Source of the DNA: Luteimonas panaciterrae
GTDB taxonomy: Bacteria; Pseudomonadota; Gammaproteobacteria; Xanthomonadales; Xanthomonadaceae
Direction of reading: 5' to 3'
Assembly: GCF_020511115.1 (NCBI RefSeq)
Contig: NZ_JAJAVH010000012.1
Span: 62,001-126,000, forward strand
DNA: 64,000 nt
Shown here: positions 52,231-62,745 of the stretch, piece after piece
Layout of the letters: every line of letters begins with the position of its first letter
Position numbering within the stretch: the first letter of the stretch is position 1
Translations under genes and position numbers: made by a program
The notes under the pieces: generated by a model
Told to the model about the DNA's origin: nothing
The model's database searches: none
What the model saw: only the letters and a program-made list of their open reading frames with translations

Positions 52231-55080
52231 TCAGAAGTGATACGTCGCACTGAGCAGGTAGTAGCGTCCGCGCGGATCGTCGTAGTTGGCCGAATAGCCG
52301 CCATCCTCGATCTGGTAACTGACCGGCTCGTGATCGGTCAGGTTCTGTACGTTCAAGGCGAAGCGCCAGTGCGGAATCCCGGACCAGGCCAGATCGAAAT
52401 CGAGCGTCGTCGAGCTTGGCGTGGTGCAGCGATGTGCCGCCGCGTTCTCCGCGGGACAACTGGCCTGAAGCTCATCGGTCACCTTGCGCGTGCCGAACCA
52501 GCGCAGCCAGAGCGCGGCATTCCAGTCGTCGATGTTCCATTGCATCGATGCCAGCAGGCTCTTCCTGGGAGCGCCGTATCCCGCGTAATCGATCTCGGGC
52601 GCGCCGGCATGCGCGCGACGACGCAGTTCCTGCAGCCAGTCGCCGGAGATCCGCCACACGAATCGCCCGTGACGTTCCGTTTCAAGCCGGTACTGCGTGT
52701 CGAGCTGCCAACCACTCGACTCCGTCCTGCCGACGTTGCCGTAGTACTCGTAGATGTCGCTGATCCCGCCCGTCGCATCCAGCCTCACGCTGTCCTTGAA
52801 CAAGGCGGAATCATCCTGCGGTGACACGACGCGAGCGATTTCGTTGCGGCGCTGGATGCGATAATGATCGAGGCTGATGCTCCAACGCGACGATGGCGAC
52901 CAGACGAAGCCGAACACGGCGCTGCGGGATGTTTCTGGACGCAGATCGGGGTTCTCGATGGAGCTGCGGCCCACGAGGCAGCGGGTTTCGTCGATGGGGA
53001 AAGCGCATGGACCGGGCACATCGCTGCGCGGAACGGGACCGAAGCTCTCCTCGACATTGGGGCGTCGCAATTCGAACAGACTCGGTGCGCGATAGCCGGT
53101 GGCGAACGTCCCGCGCAGCGTGAGACTGTCGCTCACGCTCCACTTCAACCCGAGTTTCGGCGATAGCCTGTGACCATAACCTTCGCGATAGTCGACGCGC
53201 GCGGCGAGATCGGCCTGCAGGCGCTGCCATAGCGGCAGATTCACTTCGGCATACACAGCGGCATTGTCGCGACGGTCGTCGATCGCGATCTTCTCCTCCG
53301 CCGAAGCCACATCGTCGGCCAGCAGCAGGGCGTCGGGACGATGGCGCAGAGACTCGCGCCCGTATTCGATGCCGGCCGCGACACGAGCGACACCGCCAGG
53401 CAGCGGAAACCACGGGCCTCCGACGTTGAACGACGCCTGCTGCAGCACCGACTTGCCGCGCGTGGTGATGCGTGGCGAGATCGTGGCCAGCAATTCCGGC
53501 GAGTTCGGTCCCGAGAAACGGTATTGGTTCGGATCAAAGGCGCTGTTGCGCACCAGGCCATCGGTTCGGCTGACGACGCGGTTCTGGTGATGCCCCACGG
53601 TCAGATCCCATCCCCAATCGCCCCACATGCCACGGGCACCGGCGGTCACATCGAGCGTGTCTTCCTCGGTCTTGTTGCGGACCGGACCGAGATCGTCGAA
53701 GGCATAGTACAAAGGCATGCCGTCCGGGCTGTCGGGATGACCGAACCACGGCTGCACCTTGAAATGGACAGGAGCGTTGTGCAGCCATTGCGTGAGGCTG
53801 CCGGCACGCACTTCCGCATGCAGTTCGCCACGCTCGCCGACCGGCTGATGCGCATGCAGATAGAGGGTCGCGCGCCGCATCTCCGGCTGCAGGCTGGCGC
53901 CGCGCGGCGGATCGAACAGACAGCCGGCAGTCGTCGTCGGCGCGGCGCCGCGGCAATACGAACGCAGCAGACTGCCGTCGAAATCGTCGACGTAACCCAG
54001 CCGATAGCGCTCGTCGGGAAGACCATCGCCGCGCCGGTCCAGCGTGCGCCAATCACGATCGGCACCGAGCAGTTCCTCGCGCCGGAAATATTCGCCGCCG
54101 ACGAAAACACCGCCGCCGCCACGCGTCTCCTGTCCCACGCCGAAGGACAGTCGCCGCTCCGCCGCGTCGCCGCGTTCGGACAGGCCGTAACGCATCGTCA
54201 CCTCGCCGCCCTGCTGCGACGTGCGCAGGATGATGTTGACCACGCCAGCCATCGCGTCGGCGCCGTAGATGGCCGAGGCGCCGCCGCGAAGAATCTCGAT
54301 GTGATCGACGATGCTGAGCGGGATGCTGTCGAGATCGACCAGGCCACCGAGATCGGATGAAACGAGGCCGTAGTTCGCCACGCGCTGGCCGTCGACCAGG
54401 AACAGCGTCGCACGCGGGCCGAGCGCGCCGAGACTGGTGGTGGCCGCGACCGCGAACGGCTGCTGCGCGTCATCGGCGCCGTCGGTGGACACGGAGATCG
54501 GGTGATGCGCCGCCATGCCGGGTTGGGCGCGCAGCAGTTCGAACAAGGTCTGCTTGCCGCTGGTCTCGATTTCCTCGCGCGAGATCACCGTCAGCGGGAA
54601 GGCCGAGACCATGTCGATGTCGCTGCGCGGAATGCGGCTGCCGGTCACCTGCACCGAGGTCATCTCGGTGGTCAGCGCCGGCCGCTCCGGTTTCGGCGCG
54701 TCGATCGCCACGCGCGGCCGCTGCGCCGGCACCGGCAGCGCCTTGAGGAGATAGGTGTCGGCATTCACGGGCACCGCGTGCAGGCCGCTGCCGCGCAGAA
54801 GGCGTTCAAGGGCGACGGCGGGGCTGAGTTCGAGCCGAAGACCCGCGCTACGACGTCCGGCCACCAGCGAAGGCGAGTACAGCAACTGCACGCGTCCCTG
54901 GCGCGCCAGGGTCTCCAGCGCGCCTTCGAGGGTGCCGGATGCGATATCGAAACGAACCGTGGTGCCGGGATCGGCGGCCAGCGCACGCGACGAGGGCCAG
55001 ACCGCCCCCGCGATCAGGGCCGCCCACAGCCAGAGCGTGCAATGGAGCAAGCTGCGCGTACTGTTTGAGAATCGGGCCAT
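52231..55080 (-). CDS. TonB-dependent receptor with N-terminal STN signalling domain
   Basis: A 949-residue outer-membrane receptor. After a signal peptide (about 12-36) comes the STN domain (about 40-95: FDIASGTLEGALETLARQGRVQLLYS), then the plug (about 140-250, VSAFPLTVISREEIETSG; DGQRVANYG; EILRGGASAIYGADAMAGVVNIIL) and the 22-strand barrel ending in aromatic YHF. The STN domain passes a ligand signal to FecR and FecI, encoded just upstream. Substrate may be an iron chelate, a glycan or another nutrient and cannot be told here. ATG 55080 is used; an upstream frame from 55137 is doubtful. Confidence 0.92.
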   Translation of the reverse strand: MARFSNSTRSLLHCTLWLWAALIAGAVWPSSRALAADPGTTVRFDIASGTLEGALETLARQGRVQLLYSPSLVAGRRSAGLRLELSPAVALERLLRGSGLHAVPVNADTYLLKALPVPAQRPRVAIDAPKPERPALTTEMTSVQVTGSRIPRSDIDMVSAFPLTVISREEIETSGKQTLFELLRAQPGMAAHHPISVSTDGADDAQQPFAVAATTSLGALGPRATLFLVDGQRVANYGLVSSDLGGLVDLDSIPLSIVDHIEILRGGASAIYGADAMAGVVNIILRTSQQGGEVTMRYGLSERGDAAERRLSFGVGQETRGGGGVFVGGEYFRREELLGADRDWRTLDRRGDGLPDERYRLGYVDDFDGSLLRSYCRGAAPTTTAGCLFDPPRGASLQPEMRRATLYLHAHQPVGERGELHAEVRAGSLTQWLHNAPVHFKVQPWFGHPDSPDGMPLYYAFDDLGPVRNKTEEDTLDVTAGARGMWGDWGWDLTVGHHQNRVVSRTDGLVRNSAFDPNQYRFSGPNSPELLATISPRITTRGKSVLQQASFNVGGPWFPLPGGVARVAAGIEYGRESLRHRPDALLLADDVASAEEKIAIDDRRDNAAVYAEVNLPLWQRLQADLAARVDYREGYGHRLSPKLGLKWSVSDSLTLRGTFATGYRAPSLFELRRPNVEESFGPVPRSDVPGPCAFPIDETRCLVGRSSIENPDLRPETSRSAVFGFVWSPSSRWSISLDHYRIQRRNEIARVVSPQDDSALFKDSVRLDATGGISDIYEYYGNVGRTESSGWQLDTQYRLETERHGRFVWRISGDWLQELRRRAHAGAPEIDYAGYGAPRKSLLASMQWNIDDWNAALWLRWFGTRKVTDELQASCPAENAAAHRCTTPSSTTLDFDLAWSGIPHWRFALNVQNLTDHEPVSYQIEDGGYSANYDDPRGRYYLLSATYHF

Positions 55081-55323
55081 GCAGTCCCGCGTCGTGGGGC
55101 GGCGCACAGCCGCAGCAATCCCCCGAGCGGTGGACACGTCCCCCTGCCACGCGGGCTGGGGCTATTCTGCCACGGGGGTCGCGTTTCGCGAGACGCCGTC
55201 GACGCGGCGGAGACGGCCGCTCATCCGTGAATGCGCGGGGCGTCCGCCCCGCCCGCCAGCCCGGGGCGATTCAGGACGAGATCGAGCCAGAATCAGACCG
55301 ATCGTCGCCGATTCGGACGCGAT

Positions 55324-56349
55324 CTACTTCGAACCAGCTTGCCGCTGCAACACGACCTCGTGCTCGTTGGTGCGTTCGGCCCGCAGCCCCCACCCCTGTT
55401 CCAGCGCCTTGGTCAGCGCGGCCTGGTCGCCGGCGTGGAACACGCCGCTGATGCGGATGCCGGCCAGCGACGGGTCGCCGAGCCGCAACTGGGTGGTCGA
55501 GTAGCGATTGGCCTCTTCCAGCAGCTGACCCAGCGGACGCTCGCGGAAAATCAGGTCGCCGCGCGGCCAGGCCTGCGCGGTTTCCAGGTCGAGCCCGCGC
55601 TTGTCTCCGAGCTTGCCGGCGACGTCGACGGCCACCTGCTCTCCCGGCGCCAGGGTCCGACGCGGCGCATCGGTGCCCTCGCCGAGCGAGACCTGCACGA
55701 CGCCTTCGATCAAACCGACCTGCACGGCCGCGCCGGTGCCACGGCTCACCTGGAACGTCGTGCCGATGTCGCGCACGACGGTCTGGCCAGCCCGCACCAG
55801 GAACGGTCGCTGGTCCTTGCCGACTTCAATCTGCACACGCCCGCGCCGCACCTCGACCAGGCGCTCGCTCGCGCCGAAGCGGACGTCGATCGCCGAATCG
55901 GTATCGAGCAGCAAACGGGTGCCGTCGGGCAGCACCTGATCGCGCTGCTCGCCGATCGCGGTCGCGTAAGTCGTGGCGGGCACGTCCACCGGCTGCATCC
56001 GCCAGATCGCGGCACCGACGGCGACGGCGGCCACGGTGGCGGCGATCGACGCCATCGGCATCCAGCGACGCCATCCGCCCTGCGGCGGCATGCGTCGCGC
56101 GCCACGGGCGGCGGCGCGGATGAACTCGTCGTCCGCCAGTTGCGCGGCCAGCGCGTGGACGCGCTCGGCTTCCAGATAGGCATCGATGTTGCGGGGCGAC
56201 TCGGCCAGCCAGTCCTCGAATTCCCGGTGCTCGGCGTCGCTGCAATCCGGCGCCATCAGACGCGCCACCCAGGCTTCGGCGCGGCCATCGCGCGAGGGCA
56301 TGGGGGTAGTCGTGCTGTGGGAAGCCGTGCCCTGGGAAGTCACGTTCAT
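55324..56349 (-). CDS. FecR-family anti-sigma/transmembrane signal protein
   Basis: A 341-residue single-pass protein that couples the TonB receptor to the ECF sigma factor. The cytoplasmic domain (about 10-90: AWVARLMAPDCSDAEHREFEDWLAESPRN) is followed by a membrane helix (about 103-123), the FecR domain (YATAIGEQRDQVLPDGTRLLLDTDSAIDV, GRVQIEVGKD) and a C-terminal STN-binding region (LIFRERPLGQLLEEANRYS). Its ATG overlaps the sigma stop (ATGA). The 243-base gap to the receptor gene holds a GCGGGGCG/CGCCCCGC hairpin at 55235-55252 that might lower receptor expression. Confidence 0.92.
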   Translation of the reverse strand: MNVTSQGTASHSTTTPMPSRDGRAEAWVARLMAPDCSDAEHREFEDWLAESPRNIDAYLEAERVHALAAQLADDEFIRAAARGARRMPPQGGWRRWMPMASIAATVAAVAVGAAIWRMQPVDVPATTYATAIGEQRDQVLPDGTRLLLDTDSAIDVRFGASERLVEVRRGRVQIEVGKDQRPFLVRAGQTVVRDIGTTFQVSRGTGAAVQVGLIEGVVQVSLGEGTDAPRRTLAPGEQVAVDVAGKLGDKRGLDLETAQAWPRGDLIFRERPLGQLLEEANRYSTTQLRLGDPSLAGIRISGVFHAGDQAALTKALEQGWGLRAERTNEHEVVLQRQAGSK

Positions 56350-56939
56350 CGCAGCCCCCCGTTGCCACCCGCGTCCTGCGGCAGGCAATCGCGCAGTACC
56401 TGCAGCGCCTTGCCGATGTGCTTCTCCACCGCCTTGACGGAAATGCCGCAATGCCGCGCCACTTCGGCGTAGCGCATGCCCTCGATCCGGTTCAGCAGGT
56501 AGACCTGCCGGCAACGCGGCGGCAGACGCAGGATGGCGTCGCGCACGCGCGCGAGCGTCTGTTCGTTGTCGATGCGCTCGTCGTGCGCCAGTTCCGTGGA
56601 CGGCAAGGTGAGCATGTCGTCGTCGAAGCTGACATGCACGGCGACATGGTGCGACTGCCCGCGGCGACCGCGATCGTTGAAGACGTTCAGCGCGATGCGG
56701 TACATCAGCGCGCGCAGCTGGGCATGCGGCTGGTTGCGATAGCGCATCAGCCGCACCATCGCTTCCTGGGCCATGTCCCTGGCATCTTCCTCGTTCGCCC
56801 GCTTGCGCAGGAAGGCGATCAGCGCTTCCTGGTGGTCGCGCACGAAGGCGACGAATCCGGGAGAGGTTTCGTACTCGTCGGTCGTCTCGATTTCCTGCAG
56901 CGATCCGGGATCGCGCGCGTTCGGTGCCACCGAGCTCAT
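56346..56939 (-). CDS. FecI-like ECF sigma factor
   Basis: A 197-residue ECF sigma factor of the FecI group. Region 2 covers VAFVRDHQEALIAFLRKRANEEDARDMAQEAMVRL and LRALMYRIALNVFNDRGRR; region 4 covers LPPRCRQVYLLNRIEGMRYAEVARHCGISVKAVEKHIGKAL. With FecR and the STN receptor it makes a full cell-surface signalling set. ATG 56939 (MSSVAPN) is taken as start; a longer frame runs upstream to 57290 but lacks typical sequence and covers a promoter candidate. Confidence 0.92.
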   Translation of the reverse strand: MSSVAPNARDPGSLQEIETTDEYETSPGFVAFVRDHQEALIAFLRKRANEEDARDMAQEAMVRLMRYRNQPHAQLRALMYRIALNVFNDRGRRGQSHHVAVHVSFDDDMLTLPSTELAHDERIDNEQTLARVRDAILRLPPRCRQVYLLNRIEGMRYAEVARHCGISVKAVEKHIGKALQVLRDCLPQDAGGNGGLR

Positions 56940-57376
56940 GCGCCTGCGTCGCCACCCCGGCCGCGACGCCAGGGCATGAAGGTGGAAGGTGGCCGAACGC
57001 GGGCCGGGCACGCGGAAGGCGGGAACGGCGGTTGCGATCGTGACTGGGTCGGCATGGTTGCAGTTGTAACACGTTGCCAGAGGCACCTGTGTCAAGCCGC
57101 GCGGCGCTCCTGTCCGCAGCCTTGCTCCCTCGTTTTTTCGCAGCGTGACAAGTCTGTCCATGCCTACGGAAACGCGGATCGCGGCGTTTTCCCTACCCGC
57201 TTTCGCGCACGCCGCGCGATGCTTCGGATACGCGACGCGCAAGGAAGGCATCGCACACTGCTGAAAACACGCTTCCCGCGCGCTTTTCAAGTCACGAATT
57301 CGGTACAGGTCCGGAGTCGTTCCCGATGGCAGCCTGCTAGAATCTACGTGCTCATCGCCCCCCCACGAGACCGCCC
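56940..57376. promoter_or_regulatory. 437-bp divergent region between fecI-like gene and pyrH
   Basis: Two promoter candidates lie here. For the minus strand, TTGACA (57095-57090) and TGTTAC (57071-57066) are 18 bp apart, about 130 bases before the sigma start. For the plus strand, TAGAAT at 57338-57343 lies 34 bases before the pyrH ATG, with no good -35. No repeat or RNA gene is evident in the rest. The usual rpsB-tsf neighbours of pyrH are not here. Confidence 0.45.
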
Positions 57377-58099
57377 ATGACCCAACTCGCCTATCGCCGC
57401 GTCCTGTTGAAACTGTCCGGCGAGGCCTTGATGGGCGAGGAGGATTACGGCATCGATCCCAAGGTGATCGGCCGCCTGGCGCGCGAGGTCATCGAGGCGC
57501 AGCAGGCCGGGGCCGAGGTCGGCGTGGTGATCGGCGGCGGCAACATCTTCCGCGGCGCCGGCCTGGCGGCCGGCGGCATGGACCGCGTCACCGGCGACCA
57601 GATGGGCATGCTGGCCACCGTCATCAACGCCCTGGCCATGCAGGATTCGCTGGAGAAGCTCGGCGCGCGCGTGCGCGTGATGAGCGCGATCAAGATCAAC
57701 GACGTGTGCGAGGACTACATCCGCCGCCGCGCCATCCGCCATCTGGAAAAGGGCCGCATCGCGATCTTCGCGGCCGGCACCGGCAATCCCTTCTTCACCA
57801 CCGACTCGGGCGCCGCGCTGCGCGCGATCGAGATCGGCGCCGACCTGCTGCTCAAGGCCACCAAGGTCGACGGCGTCTACGATGCCGATCCGAAGAAGAA
57901 CCCGGATGCCAAGCGCTTCGACACCCTGACCTACGACGAAGTGATCGCCCGCAACCTCAACGTCATGGACACCGCCGCGTTCGCGCTGTGCCGCGACAGC
58001 AATCTGCCGCTGCGCATCTTCGACATGGCGCAGCCGGGGCAGCTGCTGCGCATCCTGCGCGGCGAGCCGATCGGGACGCTGGTGCGCAATCGCGCCTGA
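57377..58099 (+). CDS. pyrH: UMP kinase
   Basis: A 240-residue bacterial UMP kinase of the amino-acid-kinase fold, making UDP for nucleic acid and envelope precursors. Family marks: [79 protein letters not shown] and [24 protein letters not shown]. Length is standard. It begins a plus-strand block of essential genes that is interrupted by a CDF exporter before frr. Confidence 0.97.
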   Translation: MTQLAYRRVLLKLSGEALMGEEDYGIDPKVIGRLAREVIEAQQAGAEVGVVIGGGNIFRGAGLAAGGMDRVTGDQMGMLATVINALAMQDSLEKLGARVRVMSAIKINDVCEDYIRRRAIRHLEKGRIAIFAAGTGNPFFTTDSGAALRAIEIGADLLLKATKVDGVYDADPKKNPDAKRFDTLTYDEVIARNLNVMDTAAFALCRDSNLPLRIFDMAQPGQLLRILRGEPIGTLVRNRA

Positions 58100-58181
58100 T
58101 CCCCTGGTTCAGCGCCGGGTTCACGCGCGGGTTCCGCGTTTGAAATAGTGTCCGCATCCGCGGCATGACAGCATCGCGGCC

Positions 58182-59102
58182 ATGCACAGTCACAACCACG
58201 CCGATGCCCACGGCCATGCGCACGTCTCCTCGACGCGCGCGTTCGCCGCGATCACGCTGATCAACCTCGCCTACACCGTGCTGGAAGCCGGCTACGGCTT
58301 CCTGACCGATTCGCTGGCACTGCTCTCCGACGCCGTGCACAACCTCGGCGACGTGATGGGTCTTGGCCTGGCCTGGGCGGCGGCGGTACTGGCGCGACGC
58401 CAGCCGACCGATCGCCACACCTACGGCTGGCGCCGCGCGACGCTGCTTTCGCCGCTCGCCAACGCCCTGCTGGTGGTTGCGTTTTCCGGCGCGCTGGCCT
58501 GGGAAGCGGTGAGCCGGCTCAATGCGCCGCCGACAATTCCCGCCCTGCCGGTGATCGTGGTCGCGGCCATCGGCATCTTCGTCAACCTCGCGGCCGCGTG
58601 GTTCGTACGCGACGGTCATGCCCACGATCTGAATCGCCGCGGCGCGTACATGCATCTGGTCGCCGATGCGGCGGTGTCGCTCGCCGCCGTCCTCGCCGGT
58701 ATCGGCATGTATGTGTTCGGATGGAGCTGGCTCGATCCGGTGACCGCGCTGCTGATCGGCGTGGTGATCGCCGCGGGTGCGTTCGGGCTGTTGCGCGACA
58801 GCTTCAACGCGGCGATGGACGCGGTGCCGACCAGCATCGATCAGGCCAAGGTGCTGGAATTCCTCGGCGCGCAACCCGGCGTGGCGGCGGTACACCATCT
58901 GCACATCTGGTCGCTGGGCGCGGGCGAGATCGCGATGACCGCGCATCTGGTGCGCCCCGAGAACAACGACCACGACGCCTTCATCGACCGCCTCGCGCAC
59001 GACCTCGACCATCGCTTCGGCATCAACCACCCCACCTTGCAGATCGAACACGGCAAGGCCTGCGAGCACGATCGCCACGACCGGGCGCCTCACGCGCACT
59101 GA
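58182..59102 (+). CDS. Cation diffusion facilitator exporter (ZitB-like)
   Basis: A 306-residue CDF transporter for Zn or similar ions. His-rich ends (HSHNHADAHGHAH at the start, HGKACEHDRHDRAPHAH at the end) surround six membrane helices, with the metal site in [18 protein letters not shown] and YMHLVADAAVSL, and a C-terminal domain with AVHHLHIWSLG. It sits between pyrH and frr, genes that usually adjoin, which suggests a lineage-specific insertion. It is unlike the CzcD-like protein at 4.4 kb in its termini. Confidence 0.92.
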   Translation: MHSHNHADAHGHAHVSSTRAFAAITLINLAYTVLEAGYGFLTDSLALLSDAVHNLGDVMGLGLAWAAAVLARRQPTDRHTYGWRRATLLSPLANALLVVAFSGALAWEAVSRLNAPPTIPALPVIVVAAIGIFVNLAAAWFVRDGHAHDLNRRGAYMHLVADAAVSLAAVLAGIGMYVFGWSWLDPVTALLIGVVIAAGAFGLLRDSFNAAMDAVPTSIDQAKVLEFLGAQPGVAAVHHLHIWSLGAGEIAMTAHLVRPENNDHDAFIDRLAHDLDHRFGINHPTLQIEHGKACEHDRHDRAPHAH

Positions 59103-59263
59103 CCAGGGAAGGACGGAATCGGGATGGCATTCAGACGCGATCCGGCCAGGTCGCGCGGCAATGCAGCATGAGTTTCCCGCCTCGTCGCGCCTGAAAAGGA
59201 GAGTCTGAGTTCGCGCTACGGCTATAATCCTTCGGTTACGTATTCGAAACCCGGAGCCAGTCG

Positions 59264-59824
59264 ATGACGCCGAACGACATCAAGAAGGACGCGCAGACGC
59301 GCATGCAGAAGAGCGTGGAAGCCTTGCGCCACGACCTTGGCAAGATCCGCACAGGCCGCGCCTCGACGTCGCTGGTCGAGCACCTGAAAGTGAATTACTA
59401 CGGCTCCGACATGCCGCTCTCGCAGGTGGCCAGCATCGCCATCACCGACGCCCGCTCGCTGACCATCACCCCCTGGGAGAAGCAGATGGTGGCCCCGGTG
59501 GAGAAAGCGATCCTCGCCTCCGACCTCGGACTGACGCCGAACACAGCCGGAACCGTGATCCGCATCAACCTTCCGGCCCTCACCGAGGAACGCCGCAAGG
59601 AACTCTCGAAGGTGGTGCACGGCGAGGGCGAGAATGCCAAGGTCGCAATCCGCAACATTCGCCGCGACGCCAACCAGCACGTCAAGGACCTGCTCAAGGA
59701 CAAGGCCATCACCGAGGACGACGAGCGCCGCAGCGAGGACGAGATCCAGAAGCTCACCGACAAGGCGATCAAGGACGTCGACGAGGTGGTCAAGGCCAAG
59801 GAACAGGAACTGATGGCGGTCTGA
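59264..59824 (+). CDS. frr: Ribosome recycling factor
   Basis: A 186-residue protein that with EF-G splits the post-termination ribosome. The three-helix-bundle and beta/alpha/beta domains are typical: [26 protein letters not shown], then [24 protein letters not shown], and [32 protein letters not shown]. The length is standard (185-186). It is followed 14 bases later by uppS. Confidence 0.97.
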   Translation: MTPNDIKKDAQTRMQKSVEALRHDLGKIRTGRASTSLVEHLKVNYYGSDMPLSQVASIAITDARSLTITPWEKQMVAPVEKAILASDLGLTPNTAGTVIRINLPALTEERRKELSKVVHGEGENAKVAIRNIRRDANQHVKDLLKDKAITEDDERRSEDEIQKLTDKAIKDVDEVVKAKEQELMAV

Positions 59825-59838
59825 GAGACCTGACCCGG

Positions 59839-60603
59839 ATGAGCGAGTCCCCGCCCGCGCAGGCAATCGCCCGCGTTCCGCGCCATATCGCCGTCATCAT
59901 GGACGGCAACGGACGCTGGGCCGCGCAGCGCAAGCGTCCGCGGGTGATCGGTCACCGCGCCGGCGCGCGGGCGGTGAATCTGTGCATCGATTTCTGCCTG
60001 GAGCGCGGCATCGAGGCATTGACGCTGTTCGCCTTCTCCAGCGAGAACTGGGGACGGCCCGAGGAAGAAGTCGGCGCGCTGATGAAGCTGTTCCTGGGCG
60101 CGCTCGAACGCGAGGTGGCGGAACTCGACCGACGCCAGGTGCGCATCCGCTTCATCGGCGAACGCGAACGCTTCGGCGAGGCCATCCGCGAGCGCATGGA
60201 AGCGGCCGAGGCCCAGACCCGTGCCAACACACGCCTTACCCTCACCATCGCCGCCAGCTATGGCGGCCGCCAGGACATCGCGCAGGCGGCACGCGCGCTG
60301 GCCGAGGACGTGGCCGCCGGCCGCCTGCGGCCGGAACAGATCGACGAATCGTTGCTGGCCACGCGCATGGCCCTGGCCGACCTGCCGGCGCCGGACCTGT
60401 TCATCCGCACCGGCGGCGACCTGCGCATCAGCAATTTCCTGCTCTGGCAGCTGGCGTACACCGAATTGTGGTTCACCGAGACCCTGTGGCCTGAATTCGA
60501 CGCCGCCCTCCTGCAACGCGCCATCGACGACTATGCCGGGCGCGAACGCCGCTTCGGCCTGACAGGCGCGCAGATCGCCGCCATGGAAGAATCCGCGCCA
60601 TGA
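59839..60603 (+). CDS. uppS: Undecaprenyl diphosphate synthase
   Basis: A 254-residue cis-prenyltransferase making the C55 lipid carrier for cell-wall synthesis. The catalytic Asp is in HIAVIMDGNGRWA, with GHRAGARAVN, TLFAFSSENWGRPEEEV and RTGGDLRISNFLLWQLAYTELWF. Start ATG 59839 follows GACC-CGG without a strong Shine-Dalgarno, and the short N-terminal stretch before the core is normal. cdsA follows after 76 bases. Confidence 0.97.
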   Translation: MSESPPAQAIARVPRHIAVIMDGNGRWAAQRKRPRVIGHRAGARAVNLCIDFCLERGIEALTLFAFSSENWGRPEEEVGALMKLFLGALEREVAELDRRQVRIRFIGERERFGEAIRERMEAAEAQTRANTRLTLTIAASYGGRQDIAQAARALAEDVAAGRLRPEQIDESLLATRMALADLPAPDLFIRTGGDLRISNFLLWQLAYTELWFTETLWPEFDAALLQRAIDDYAGRERRFGLTGAQIAAMEESAP

Positions 60604-60679
60604 GTCCCTCCCGTCCGGCCGCCTCGGCAGGCAACCCGTCCCGTGCTTCCCTCCGGCTTCCCTTCCCGGAGTCGGACGC

Positions 60680-61504
60680 ATGACCAAGACCCGCGTGCTC
60701 GCGGCGCTCTTGATGGCGCCGTTGGCGATCCTTGCGATCCTGTTCCTGCCGACGCCGTGGATGGCGGCGCTGGCGGCGATCCTGTTCCTGCTCGGCCTGT
60801 GGGAATGGCTGAAGCTGGCCGAGATCGACGACACGCTGCAGCGCACCGTCCTGCTCGTTCTCAATCTGCTGCTCATGGTGCTGCTGCTGTGGGCCTCGGG
60901 CCGGCCGCTGGTGTTGCTGCAAATCGCGGCGCTGGTCGGCGTGGGCTGGTGGGTCGTATCGCTGTTGTGGCTGCGCTTCTACAACTTCGCCTCCGATCAC
61001 GACACCCATGCGCGCGTGTTCAAGCTCGCCGCCGGCACGCTGGCGACCCTGCCCGCCTGGTGCGCCCTGGTCCTGATCCACAGCGATCAGCCTTACGGCC
61101 ATCGCTGGCTGCTGACGGCGCTGATGATCGTGTGGGCGGCCGATTCCGGCGCCTATTTCGCCGGCCGCCAGTTCGGCCGGATGAAACTGGCACCGCGGAT
61201 CAGCCCCAACAAGACGGTCGAAGGCCTGGCCGGCGGCCTGCTGGCCGGCATCGTGGTCGGCCTCGTCATGGGCTGGTACGCGGGCGCGACGGTCGTGCAG
61301 CTGCCGGCGCTGATGCTGCTGTGCGCGGTCACCGTGCTGTTCTCGGTGGTCGGCGACCTGTTCGAGAGCCTGCTCAAACGACATGTCGGGGCCAAGGATT
61401 CCGGCACCCTGATCCCGGGACACGGCGGCATTCTCGACCGCATCGACGGCGTCCTCGCGGCGTTGCCGGTGTTCCTCATCGGCAAGGAAATGCTGGGGCT
61501 TTGA
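60680..61504 (+). CDS. cdsA: Phosphatidate cytidylyltransferase
   Basis: A 274-residue membrane enzyme making CDP-diacylglycerol, the branch point of phospholipid synthesis. About eight helices cover the chain; the C-terminal signature [20 protein letters not shown] then GILDRIDG matches the CdsA pattern exactly. The Mg-binding aspartates are in it. It ends two bases before the dxr GTG start, so the two are coupled. Confidence 0.96.
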   Translation: MTKTRVLAALLMAPLAILAILFLPTPWMAALAAILFLLGLWEWLKLAEIDDTLQRTVLLVLNLLLMVLLLWASGRPLVLLQIAALVGVGWWVVSLLWLRFYNFASDHDTHARVFKLAAGTLATLPAWCALVLIHSDQPYGHRWLLTALMIVWAADSGAYFAGRQFGRMKLAPRISPNKTVEGLAGGLLAGIVVGLVMGWYAGATVVQLPALMLLCAVTVLFSVVGDLFESLLKRHVGAKDSGTLIPGHGGILDRIDGVLAALPVFLIGKEMLGL

Positions 61505-61506
61505 CC

Positions 61507-62730
61507 GTGCAGAACGTTGCCGTTCTCGGCGCTACAGGATCGATTGGCGCCTCCGCGCTGGACGTGATTTCGCGCCATCCGGACGCGCTGCGCGCTTCCG
61601 TGCTCGCCGCCGGCAGCAACGTCGAGGCGCTGCTGGCGCTGTGCGGCCGCCACCGCCCCGACCATGCCGTGATCGCCGACGAAGCCGGCTTCGCCGCGTT
61701 GCGCGACGGTCTTCACGATGCCGGCCTGCCGACGCAAGCACACGCGGGCGCGGACGCGCTCGCGACGCTGGCGGCCGATGCCGGCTGCGACACGGTGGTC
61801 GCCGCGATCGTCGGCGCCGCCGGGCTGGATTCCACCCTGGCCGCGGCCGCCGCCGGCAAGCGCCTGCTGCTCGCCAACAAGGAATCGCTGGTGCTGGCGG
61901 GCGAACTGCTGATGGCCGCCGCCGACGCCAACGGCGCCACCATCGTGCCGATCGACAGCGAGCACAACGCGATCTTCCAATGCTTGCCGGCCGCGCACGC
62001 ACAGACCGGGCACCTGGCTGGCACCCACGGCCGCTGCCTGCCGGCCGCCCGCGAGGACGTGCGCCGGATCGTGCTGACCGCCTCCGGCGGCCCGTTCCGC
62101 GGCTGGACGCGCGAGCGCCTGACGGCGGTGACGCCCGCGCAGGCGGTGGCGCATCCCAAGTGGTCGATGGGGCCGAAGATCTCGGTCGACTCGGCCACCC
62201 TGATGAACAAGGGCCTGGAAGTGATCGAGGCCCACCACCTGTTCGGCCTGCCCGGCACGCAGATCGACGTGTTGGTGCATCCGCAGAGCCTGGTGCATTC
62301 GCTGGTGGAATTCGTCGACGGCTCCACCCTGGCCCAGCTCGGCCTGCCCGACATGCGCACCGCGCTCGCCATCGGTTTCGCCTGGCCGCAGCGGATCGCG
62401 TCCGGCGTCGGCGGACTCGACCTGCTGGCTCACGGCCGCCTCGATTTCGAAGCCCCCGATCTCGATGCTTTCCCCTGCCTGCGGCTGGCCTACGCCGCGC
62501 TGGAAACGGGTGGCACGGCCCCCGCGATCCTCAATGCGGCCAACGAAATCGCGGTTTCAGCCTTTCTTCAGGGCCAGATCGGTTTCCTGTCCATTCCGGC
62601 CCTGGTCGAAGACGCGTTGACGGCGCTACCGTCGGCGCCCGCAGACTCGCTGAACGCCCTGCGCGAGGCCGATCTGCGCGCACGGCAACACGCTACTTCC
62701 GCCCTGCCCCACCACGCCCAGCGAGTCTGA
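61507..62730 (+). CDS. dxr: 1-deoxy-D-xylulose 5-phosphate reductoisomerase
   Basis: A 407-residue NADPH enzyme, second step of the MEP isoprenoid pathway. The N-terminal NADPH site is [18 protein letters not shown]; the core has [36 protein letters not shown]-like [10 protein letters not shown] and the metal site [21 protein letters not shown]. The start is taken as GTG 61507, two bases after the cdsA stop; TTG 61501 is possible and would overlap it. It supplies precursors that uppS uses three genes upstream. Confidence 0.95.
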   Translation: MQNVAVLGATGSIGASALDVISRHPDALRASVLAAGSNVEALLALCGRHRPDHAVIADEAGFAALRDGLHDAGLPTQAHAGADALATLAADAGCDTVVAAIVGAAGLDSTLAAAAAGKRLLLANKESLVLAGELLMAAADANGATIVPIDSEHNAIFQCLPAAHAQTGHLAGTHGRCLPAAREDVRRIVLTASGGPFRGWTRERLTAVTPAQAVAHPKWSMGPKISVDSATLMNKGLEVIEAHHLFGLPGTQIDVLVHPQSLVHSLVEFVDGSTLAQLGLPDMRTALAIGFAWPQRIASGVGGLDLLAHGRLDFEAPDLDAFPCLRLAYAALETGGTAPAILNAANEIAVSAFLQGQIGFLSIPALVEDALTALPSAPADSLNALREADLRARQHATSALPHHAQRV

Positions 62731-62745
62731 GAACAGGTTCTCCGC

